A DNA stretch of 22,147 bases from HGM13006 sp963650135 (GTDB lineage: Bacteria; Bacillota; Clostridia; Oscillospirales; Oscillospiraceae), in contig CAVJLG010000086.1 in NCBI GenBank assembly GCA_963650135.1, forward strand, positions 1 through 22,147, given 5' to 3'. This document shows, one piece after another, positions 1 through 5,978 of this stretch. The notes under the pieces were generated by a model. The model worked only from the letters and a program-made list of their open reading frames with translations. It searched no databases and was not told the origin of the DNA. The position numbers and the translations under genes are program-made. Within the stretch, counting starts at the first letter, position 1, and the number at the start of each line of letters is the position of its first letter.

Positions 1-5
1 TCAGC

Positions 6-44
6 AAGAACTCCGGTTTTCTTGAGTTGAAAACCGGAGTTCTT
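6..44. terminator. Long perfect hairpin at window edge
   Basis: A 15-base perfect inverted repeat, AAGAACTCCGGTTTT at 6-20 and its complement at 30-44, encloses a 9-base loop. It ends in TTCTTTG, a weak T-rich tail on the plus strand. It probably acts with the next hairpin as the terminator of a gene lying left of the window. It could also stop minus-strand transcripts leaving the CRISPR array, although the minus-strand tail is not T-rich. Confidence 0.5.
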
Positions 45-55
45 TGACAAACTGA

Positions 56-81
56 GCCGGCCTTTTATAAGGCCGGCTTTT
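56..81 (+). terminator. Rho-independent terminator
   Basis: GCCGGCC at 56-62 pairs with GGCCGGC at 71-77 across an 8-base loop and is followed by TTTT. This is a standard intrinsic terminator on the plus strand and most likely closes a plus-strand gene outside the window. Confidence 0.65.
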
Positions 82-84
82 GTG

Positions 85-112
85 TTGGATATTATGGATT
101 TGTTACTATAAT
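85..112 (+). promoter_or_regulatory. Plus-strand promoter-like site facing the array trailer
   Basis: TTGGAT at 85-90 and TATAAT at 107-112 are separated by 16 bases, so transcription would start near 119, the first base of the decayed terminal repeat. This points into the array from the opposite side to the nuclease. It may be a genuine antisense or small-RNA promoter, or a chance match in AT-rich sequence. Confidence 0.4.
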
Positions 113-119
113 GCCTGCT

Positions 120-612
120 CTTGCAATTTATACTAGTGCACAGGTTGCACTGTTGGGGGTTCGAGTCCCTTCAGGTGTACCAGTGCTCACAATTCATACC
201 AGCGTACAAATTACATCGTAAGTCCAAGCAGACAGCCTATGAAATCGCCTGCTCACAATTCACACCAGTGTACAAATTGCATCGGTGTCCCCAAAATCGG
301 TTCTCCGCGCAGGTCCCCTCACAATTCACACCAGTGTACAAATTGCATCTCGGTATGTGGACAACAAGCACTACCACTATGTCCTCACAATTCACACCAG
401 TGTACAAATTGCATCACTCCGGCATGATGCCCGGTGAACTGTTTATCTTCTCACAATTCACACCAGTGTACAAATTGCATCTCATGCACCCTGATACCGG
501 CATGATTCGCAGTTCTCACAATTCACACCAGTGTACAAATTGCATCCTTCCGCCCGGTCGTTGTCGTAGGTCTGCCCGTCCTCACAATTCACACCAGTGT
601 ACAAATTGCATC
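120..612 (-). CRISPR. CRISPR array, 8 repeats and 7 spacers
   Basis: Repeats start at 120, 186, 252, 318, 384, 450, 515 and 581, a period of 66 (once 65). Each repeat is 32 bases on the plus strand, beginning CTCACAATTCACACC and ending ACAAATTGCATC. The spacers are 33-34 bases and all different. The six repeats from 252 to 612 are identical. The copy at 186 has 3 changes and the copy at 120 about 9, so the left end is the old, leader-distal end. The leader therefore lies at 613-700, next to the nuclease gene, and transcription is probably on the minus strand, giving a repeat that starts GATGCAATTTGTACAC. The repeat is quasi-palindromic (CAATT...AATTG outside, ACAC...GTGT inside), so orientation cannot be read from the repeat alone. 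An open frame runs through the array but only reflects the 66-base period. Confidence 0.95.
152..185 (+). other. Array spacer resembling a tRNA 3' end
   Basis: This oldest spacer contains GGGGG-TTCGAGT-CCCTT at 155-171, a 5-base-pair T-arm with a canonical 7-base T-loop. It is followed by CAGGTGT, a discriminator A and CCA ending at 182. That is the exact layout of a bacterial tRNA 3' end. The source is probably a tRNA gene or the tRNA-derived att site of an integrating element. The isotype cannot be assigned from this fragment. Confidence 0.6.
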
Positions 613-700
613 CCTCAAATAGGTGCAATTCAAGCACAAATGATTTGTGCAATCTATGCAATTTATACTCAAGTATGATGATATAAGCAATTCCTACTCT
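613..700 (-). promoter_or_regulatory. CRISPR leader with array promoter
   Basis: On the minus strand TTGCTT (690-685) and TATAAA (667-662) are spaced by exactly 17 bases. Transcription would start near 655, about 43 bases before the first repeat. The AT-rich stretch between holds a perfect hairpin, GCACAAAT-G-ATTTGTGC, at 634-650. This is the intact-repeat end of the array, as expected for a leader. The promoter overlaps the anti-repeat of the proposed tracrRNA, so both roles may not be used in the same transcript. Confidence 0.55.
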
Positions 701-850
701 GCGTATGTCAAAATGTTTTGACATTCCACTACCGGATTCTTATACCTTCTTTGGCGCGAATCATTATAGCGTTCTATGAGAACTTTATGTTCGCACCGGG
801 ACGGGTTGTGCCTCCACCCCATATAATTTTGAAAGTTACATTTGATGGTT
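655..850 (-). ncRNA. Putative tracrRNA / nuclease guide scaffold
   Basis: Read on the minus strand, the sequence just after the nuclease gene is structured. It contains GTTCT-CAT-AGAAC, a GGGGTGGAGGCACAACCC segment able to fold on itself, and the palindrome TGTCAAAA-TG-TTTTGACA (706-723). It ends in an anti-repeat at 679-655. That anti-repeat can pair with the 5' part of the minus-strand CRISPR repeat over 21 of 23 positions, counting three G-U pairs and starting with nine unbroken pairs. A scaffold followed by a 3' anti-repeat is the known plan of Cas12f tracrRNAs. The ends are not determined, and no strong dedicated promoter was found, so it may be processed from the nuclease transcript. 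Confidence 0.5.
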
Positions 851-854
851 TATG

Positions 855-2228
855 TTACAGGTGAGAATGGTTTTCTTCTTTTGCGTAATATAAAATGTTT
901 TTTGCTGCGTTGATATCTCTGTCGTGCTGGGTTTTACATACAGGACACTTCCATTGACGGATACTAAGCGACCAGGGCTTCAAGTGGTATTGATCGTGAC
1001 TGTTGTATATGTATCCGCAACAGGAACATCTTTTGCTGGAGGGGGTCCATTTTCCGATTTCAATTACGGTTCGTCCATGCCATGCTGACTTATACTGAAC
1101 GTTGGTAAGCAGTGTTCTGAATGCAGCATCGGACAACGCAAAGCTCAAACGCTTATTTTTTCCCATTCCCGAAATGTTCAATGTTTCCACTGCAATGACA
1201 GAGTTGCTTGCAACAATTTGTTTACTGATAATATGGTTCCATAAGTCACGTTTTCGCGCAATTTTTCGATTAAGTCTTGCGTGCTTTTCTCGGGTCTTTT
1301 GATATCTTTGGGAAGGCGCAATCGGTTCCGGTGGGTTTTGGCCGTCTATCGGATGTTCATCAAAAGCCTTTCGCTCCAACCGGTTTGCTTTTCTGGCTTT
1401 TCGGTATACTTCATTCGATGGGCCCCAACGCCGAGAGAGTTTTCGATTGAGCAGCTTCTGGTGACGCTTTTCCTGCTTTTTGTATTTGTGATTTGCGTAT
1501 TTGACACCATCGGAGCATATTGCAATATCTTTGATGCCAACGTCAACACCAACTTCGCTTTCGGTGCGTTTCGGAAATGGTTTTAAGCACTCTTGAATTT
1601 TGAACACGATAAAATAATCACCAACAGTGTCTTTGATTATCGTTACAGTAATTTTGGCCTTAGGATTTGCACTTGACCATTCCAGGAAATCGGTACTTTC
1701 ATTTCCAAATCGGAGTTTCTTGTTCCAACCGCGAACTTTAACAGAGCCTATTGCCGTGAGCTTTATGCGGAATACGTTGGGATTTTCACCAACCTGTATT
1801 TTGGATAATGATTCCTGGTATGTATAGGAACGTCTTGGATGAAGATCATTGTAGTATTTTGGCTTTTGACGCTCTATTGGATTTGTCCCAAACTCTTTTT
1901 TCAAATCTGCTTCCAGGCCAACCTTAGTGGTCAACGCAGCTTGCGGACACTTTCCTATGATTGGATGATCTACTTTCAGCTGTTCTTTATAGTCTGCTTT
2001 TAGCGCTGGCTTGAGATTTGGAAAGTGAACCAAGTCATTACTGAAAGAGCCATCCTGGTTTTTGCTCGGTTTCTCCCTAACATTGATATGGTTGTGCCAC
2101 ATATCATAAACAAGGCAGTTGTGGAATACCCGTAAGCCATATAATGCGTCGTCGATTGCCTGAGCTTGTGCCTTGGTTGGATACAGTCTGCATTTCATCG
2201 CATAATTTTGTACAAGGTCATAGTGCAT
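855..2228 (-). CDS. Compact type V CRISPR nuclease (Cas12f/TnpB-like)
   Basis: A 457-residue RNA-guided nuclease candidate. The start is the ATG at 2228, preceded at 8 bases by AAGGTGGG; a longer frame opens upstream with TTG but has no ribosome site. The N-terminal half (1-215) has the TnpB/Cas12f start pattern (KCRLYPT near 12-18). RuvC-I is GVDVGIKD with D229, RuvC-II is VIAVETL with E348, and RuvC-III is DRDINAAKNI with D436/D438. A four-cysteine zinc ribbon (C401, C404, C428, C431) sits between II and III, so all catalytic residues are present. A basic, charged segment (250-330) follows RuvC-I. Length fits Cas12f (about 400-700) and large TnpB. The adjacent array, and the lack of TnpA or transposon ends, argue for a CRISPR effector rather than a transposon TnpB. 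Family work shows such effectors cut DNA with a crRNA and tracrRNA, often as dimers. The exact type V subtype is not resolved. Confidence 0.88.
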   Translation of the reverse strand: MHYDLVQNYAMKCRLYPTKAQAQAIDDALYGLRVFHNCLVYDMWHNHINVREKPSKNQDGSFSNDLVHFPNLKPALKADYKEQLKVDHPIIGKCPQAALTTKVGLEADLKKEFGTNPIERQKPKYYNDLHPRRSYTYQESLSKIQVGENPNVFRIKLTAIGSVKVRGWNKKLRFGNESTDFLEWSSANPKAKITVTIIKDTVGDYFIVFKIQECLKPFPKRTESEVGVDVGIKDIAICSDGVKYANHKYKKQEKRHQKLLNRKLSRRWGPSNEVYRKARKANRLERKAFDEHPIDGQNPPEPIAPSQRYQKTREKHARLNRKIARKRDLWNHIISKQIVASNSVIAVETLNISGMGKNKRLSFALSDAAFRTLLTNVQYKSAWHGRTVIEIGKWTPSSKRCSCCGYIYNSHDQYHLKPWSLSIRQWKCPVCKTQHDRDINAAKNILYYAKEENHSHL

Positions 2229-2264
2229 CCATATCCCACCTTTCGAGTTACTGAATTTTCTTAT

Positions 2265-2293
2265 AATATACCATATACTTCCGCTCGGCGCAA
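2265..2293 (-). promoter_or_regulatory. Promoter of the compact nuclease gene
   Basis: On the minus strand TTGCGC (2293-2288) and TATATT (2270-2265) are 17 bases apart, followed by a leader of about 30 bases to the ATG at 2228. The -35 box is weak, consistent with low expression. Confidence 0.5.
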
Positions 2294-2369
2294 TCAAAAT
2301 GTGGAACAACGTATACTTTTCGATATCCTGCTCATACTACCCCTACAACAAAAAAGGAGGAGTCATATT

Positions 2370-2540
2370 ATGAGCTGTAGCTGCAATGCAAACAAGGCAA
2401 TTGCATGTACCGTCAACCAGTGCGCCCATCATTGCGACACCGAGAACTACTGTTCTCTGAGTCAGATCCATGTGGGCACCCACGAGGCCAATCCCACCGT
2501 GGATCAGTGCACCGACTGCATGAGCTTCGAAAAGAAGTAA
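2370..2540 (+). CDS. DUF1540 small cysteine-rich protein
   Basis: A 56-residue protein with seven cysteines in pairs and short spacings (MSCSCN..., ACTVNQCAHH, C...QCTDCMSF), matching the DUF1540 pattern, a small presumed metal-binding family common in Clostridia and often linked to sporulation. Its biochemical role is not known. The start is set by AAAAAGGAGG ending 10 bases before the ATG at 2370; the open frame continues upstream but lacks a ribosome site there. It is a single gene, diverging from the nuclease gene and closed by a shared terminator. Nothing ties it functionally to the CRISPR locus. Confidence 0.85.
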   Translation: MSCSCNANKAIACTVNQCAHHCDTENYCSLSQIHVGTHEANPTVDQCTDCMSFEKK

Positions 2541-2543
2541 AAG

Positions 2544-2581
2544 AAATCCCTGCCGCAAGAGAAATTGCGACAGGGATTTTT
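2544..2581. terminator. Bidirectional terminator
   Basis: AAATCCCTG (2544-2552) pairs with CAGGGATTT (2571-2579), with an inner CGCAA/TTGCG helix. T-rich tails occur on both sides, so it can end both the DUF1540 gene and the kinase-like gene that converges on it. Confidence 0.8.
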
Positions 2582-2585
2582 ACAA

Positions 2586-5500
2586 TTATTCGGTGACTGT
2601 GAATTCAGAGGATGCCATGAACTCGCCGTCGAAGTAGACCTCCAGGGTGTAGGAACCGGGGGTGGTGATGGGATTGGGCATATCGCCGGTATGCCGGGCT
2701 TTGGTCCAGGAGCCGCTCCAGGTTCGGCTGCTGGTGTAGACCAGGAAGGGGTTGCCGCTGGAATCCCGGACCACATAGGTGGTTGCCACAGCCTTGTCCT
2801 CCTCCGAAGCCTCATAGCTGGCATATACGATGAAGGAAATATGCTCAGAAGTAGTGAAGGTGGTGGAGGGATCGGTGAGCTGATCGGGGTTGTTCTCCTT
2901 GACGAAGAGCTCCATGGAGACATCGGTGCAGCCGTATTTGTCGAACTGCTTGGCAGCGCCGGTCTGGCAGGTGGTAGATGCATCACCGCCGACGCTCAGA
3001 TCATCGGCACCAACCACGGTGATGGTATATGCGGTGTCGGGAATCAGACCGGTAAGGGTTGCAGAGGTGGTATCGGAGGTAACGGTGGTAGGCGTGACCT
3101 CAGAACCGTCGGTGGTGGCGTAAGCATAGGAAATCCGCCATTCCGCAGGCGTGGTATCACCGGTGAAGTCCCAATTGACCACCACGTTGCCGTCGTCGTC
3201 CAGGCTGCTGGTGATGCTGGATACCGTAATGGAGGGGATACCAATGGACAGGGTAGCGGCATCCGTTGCCTTCAGCGAAGGAGTAGACAGGGTGAAGGTG
3301 TAGGTAACGCCAGAGGTCAGACCGCTGATGGTGCAGTCCGTACCGGTTACATCCTGAGAGGTAGAGCTTCCGTCGGTGCCGTCACAGGTGACGGTCCAAA
3401 CGTCCGGAACGGTGCCGGAGTAGCTCCATTTCAGGGATACACTGTCGGTGGTGATACCGGACTGCTCGAAGCTGGAAAGCTCGGTGTAATCCATGGTGGT
3501 AAAGTCACAGGTGGTGACGCCGCCCAACATGTCGTCTGTATCGGTGGAGACAGTGGCGGTATAGTGGGTGTTGGGGGTCAGGCCGTCCAGCACAATGCCG
3601 CTTTCGGGGATGGAAGTCTCGGTAAAGGTGAGATTCTCGCCGGAATCAGAGGTCAGGGTAATCACCCATGCGTTCGGCTGAGTTCCGGTGCCGCCCAAGG
3701 CCAGGGTTGCCGAAACGGCGCCCAACGCGGTGGGGGTAAAGGCGGTGATGTTGGTCATCTCCTGGGTCTTTGCAGAAACCTTCTTATTTCCCAGCAGCAG
3801 CTTACCGTCAGTGGAAGCCATAGTGAAGGAATAGGTGGTGTTGGGGCTCAGGCCAGTTACCGTAGTGCCGGCCTCGTCGAAGGGAACCCGCGTAACCTCT
3901 TCACCGCTGGTGTTGGTGGCGACTACATCCATTGCGGTGTCGTTCTTCAAATCCGCTGTAATAGAGACGGATGTGGAGGAGAGCACCTGGGAATGCATAT
4001 TACTTACTGTATCGGTTTTGAGCATATAAGCTGCAAATCCGCCGCCAGCCAGGATGATGAGTACGATAACGGTGATGAGCACCTTTTTCCAGGTGGAAAG
4101 ACCGGTACGTTCTTCCTCGTCCTCCGTGTCCTCTTCATCCGTGCCGCTGTCATAGGTGTTGATGTCGTCGTTGCGGCGATGATGACGGCGGCGAGGCTCA
4201 CGATGCACGGGAACCTCGGCGGGCTCTTCCGCTTCCGGCTCGTCATCTTGAACAGCCCCATCGGAATCGTCCTGACGGTCTTGCGGCAGGGGATCGCCGC
4301 ACAAATCTGCGTCATCCAGCAGAATCTCCGGCTCAGTTTCTGTGTCGGACTGCTGGTCAAGCTCGGCGGCTTCGGCGCCCTCGGGAGCTTCCGCATCCTC
4401 TGCATCGTCGATCTTGCCGAGATTTTGCAGAACGGCGAAATGATTATCCGCAGAGTCTACAAACTGGGTATCGTCGGGCAGCGTTTCTTCCGTCTCATAG
4501 CCGGGGACCGTGGCCATGTGGCCCTGCTCGTCCATGCTATAAACTTCAAGGCCGGCAGAGGAGCGCAGCGAGGCCATAAAGGTTTCCACGCTCATATCCT
4601 CGCAGTCGGGGATCAGCAAATCATCGGCGCCGATTACGCGCTTCGGCTTAGGCGGCGCTTTGGGCGTAACCTCCTCAACCTTGGGCGCTGCCTCTTCGGC
4701 TGCCGCACCTTCCGGCGCGGGATGCTCGGCGGCCTGACCGGCCTCGATGGTGGCGGCGATCTCGGCTACGTCCACGGAAGCGTCGTCGGGAGACTGCTCG
4801 GGCTTTTCTACCACCGGGGCAGGAACCAACAGCTCATTTGTGACATTGCTGCGCTGCATATACAGCACCAGTGCCTGCTTCATCTCGGCAGGTGTGGCAT
4901 AACGGTCCTCCTGACGGCGGGCACATGCCTTGAGGATGATCTCAGACAGCGCAACATCCGCATACTTCGGGGGAGCGAGGGGCGACTTAGCAGACTGGAT
5001 CAGCTTGTTCTGCTCGTCCAGCGGAAGCACGCCGTCGTTATATACCTCATAGAGAATAACGCCCACGCTGTAGATGTCCATGGTTTCGGTGAGCACTGCG
5101 TCGCCGGAACGGACCTCAGGGGCGGAATAGGGCGTAATCATAGCGTCGGGCATGGAGCTATAGGGCAGATCGGAAATCTGCGCAAGCCCCAGGCCACCCA
5201 GCATAAAGTGACCGCCTGCACCATAAAATACGTTGCGCGGGTGGACGTCCTTATGAATCAGTCCGGCACTGCGCAGCTGCTCCAGCGCGGAACACAGGTC
5301 GATGGCAAGGTTGACGGCTTGAAGCTTAGTCAGCGGGGCGGCCTTTTGCTGCTCCGGCAGGCTGGGATAGTAGTCCGACAATAGATAAACGTCATATCCA
5401 ACGCCGATGTACTTTTGGTCTACCTGATAGCCGCGGAACTTGAGCAGGTTCGTGGCATTTTTTACGCCGTTGAGGAGAAGCAGCTCATTTTTCAGGTCCT

Positions 5501-5732
5501 TTACCTGACTGGTGTAATACCGCTGAGCCGCGGCCTCGTTCTTCACCGCACCGGCATAGATAAGCGCCTTGGTTTCGGCGTCGCTGGTGGGGATGGAGAT
5601 ATGCTTGAGCGCCATCTTTTTCCCATCAATGCGCCGGGAAACCACATAGACATCGCTGGATGGACCCTTTGCGAGTTTGGTGTCTACCGTCATATTACTG
5701 AGAAGCGGCGTGATTTTCTTTGGATCGATCAA
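2586..5732 (-). CDS. Membrane protein kinase-like (probable pseudokinase) with FN3 repeats
   Basis: About 1048 residues from a TTG start at 5732, chosen because GGGAGGT ends 6 bases upstream. ATG at 5747 and GTG at 5801 are in frame but have no ribosome site, and the GTG sits almost on the predicted transcription start. Numbering from TTG, a kinase fold spans about 15-295. The VAIK lysine is K43 (MALKHI), the catalytic loop is HKDVHPRN (D162, N167), APE is at 204-206, and DIYSVGV and the final arginine are kept. The DFG position reads GLG (180-182), so the metal-binding aspartate is absent, and the glycine loop is poor (AKGPSSDVY). A long acidic, proline-rich linker leads to an arginine/histidine patch and one transmembrane helix (about 551-571). 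Four fibronectin-like repeats (...GLTPNTHYTATV...) and a C-terminal beta domain follow, presumably outside the cell. The layout recalls PASTA kinases, but the sensor differs. Weak or no catalytic activity is an inference. Confidence 0.85.
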   Translation of the reverse strand: MIDPKKITPLLSNMTVDTKLAKGPSSDVYVVSRRIDGKKMALKHISIPTSDAETKALIYAGAVKNEAAAQRYYTSQVKDLKNELLLLNGVKNATNLLKFRGYQVDQKYIGVGYDVYLLSDYYPSLPEQQKAAPLTKLQAVNLAIDLCSALEQLRSAGLIHKDVHPRNVFYGAGGHFMLGGLGLAQISDLPYSSMPDAMITPYSAPEVRSGDAVLTETMDIYSVGVILYEVYNDGVLPLDEQNKLIQSAKSPLAPPKYADVALSEIILKACARRQEDRYATPAEMKQALVLYMQRSNVTNELLVPAPVVEKPEQSPDDASVDVAEIAATIEAGQAAEHPAPEGAAAEEAAPKVEEVTPKAPPKPKRVIGADDLLIPDCEDMSVETFMASLRSSAGLEVYSMDEQGHMATVPGYETEETLPDDTQFVDSADNHFAVLQNLGKIDDAEDAEAPEGAEAAELDQQSDTETEPEILLDDADLCGDPLPQDRQDDSDGAVQDDEPEAEEPAEVPVHREPRRRHHRRNDDINTYDSGTDEEDTEDEEERTGLSTWKKVLITVIVLIILAGGGFAAYMLKTDTVSNMHSQVLSSTSVSITADLKNDTAMDVVATNTSGEEVTRVPFDEAGTTVTGLSPNTTYSFTMASTDGKLLLGNKKVSAKTQEMTNITAFTPTALGAVSATLALGGTGTQPNAWVITLTSDSGENLTFTETSIPESGIVLDGLTPNTHYTATVSTDTDDMLGGVTTCDFTTMDYTELSSFEQSGITTDSVSLKWSYSGTVPDVWTVTCDGTDGSSTSQDVTGTDCTISGLTSGVTYTFTLSTPSLKATDAATLSIGIPSITVSSITSSLDDDGNVVVNWDFTGDTTPAEWRISYAYATTDGSEVTPTTVTSDTTSATLTGLIPDTAYTITVVGADDLSVGGDASTTCQTGAAKQFDKYGCTDVSMELFVKENNPDQLTDPSTTFTTSEHISFIVYASYEASEEDKAVATTYVVRDSSGNPFLVYTSSRTWSGSWTKARHTGDMPNPITTPGSYTLEVYFDGEFMASSEFTVTE

Positions 5733-5745
5733 TGTAATACCTCCC
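5730..5745 (-). promoter_or_regulatory. Ribosome site fixing a TTG start
   Basis: GGGAGGT at 5745-5739 is followed by six bases and TTG at 5732. It is the only strong Shine-Dalgarno sequence near the 5' end of the kinase-like gene and overlaps the alternative ATG at 5747, which would then be untranslatable from this site. Confidence 0.6.
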
Positions 5746-5809
5746 ATAGGGGAAATTGATTTCTTCGAACTGCGTGCTGCGGACAAATTGCCTACATACA
5801 CTCCATTTT

Positions 5810-5838
5810 ATTTTACGTTATTTCAGAGAAAAAAGCAA
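5810..5838 (-). promoter_or_regulatory. Promoter of the kinase-like gene
   Basis: On the minus strand TTGCTT (5838-5833) and TAAAAT (5815-5810) are 17 bases apart. The start would fall near 5803, leaving a leader of about 70 bases to the TTG start. It lies back to back with the promoter at 5859-5887. Confidence 0.6.
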
Positions 5839-5858
5839 CAGCCCGGGCACATAAACTG

Positions 5859-5887
5859 TTGGAATTTTGAGAAATCTGTGGTATCAT
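5859..5887 (+). promoter_or_regulatory. Promoter of the zinc-ribbon/BIG2 gene
   Basis: TTGGAA (5859-5864) and TATCAT (5882-5887) are 17 bases apart. The -35 boxes of this promoter and the opposite one are only about 20 bases apart, so one regulator bound between them could act on both genes. Confidence 0.65.
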
Positions 5888-5978
5888 GTTAAGCAGTACA
5901 CGAATGTCGGCGGAAGAACGGTGCTTTTGGCGGCTTGTACATAGAATTTCGAATGAATGTTAGGTTGGAGGACTTACT

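Noticed and set aside
111..182. Functional tRNA gene at the array edge
   Set aside because: It is only 72 bases with CCA, lacks the GG of the D-loop and T33, and its 3' part coincides exactly with a spacer in the 66-base array register.
121..678. Open frame encoding a repetitive peptide across the CRISPR array
   Set aside because: The 66-base period is a multiple of three, so each repeat translates alike; there is no ribosome site and the spacers show it is an array.
855..2228. Effector as the TnpB of an IS605/IS607 element
   Set aside because: No TnpA gene or transposon ends were recognised and a real CRISPR array adjoins it; a TnpB origin in the distant past remains possible.
2565..5384. 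Long plus-strand frame rich in glycine opposite the kinase-like gene
   Set aside because: It is the antisense shadow of a gene with clear kinase and FN3 signatures, has no ribosome site and starts inside a terminator.
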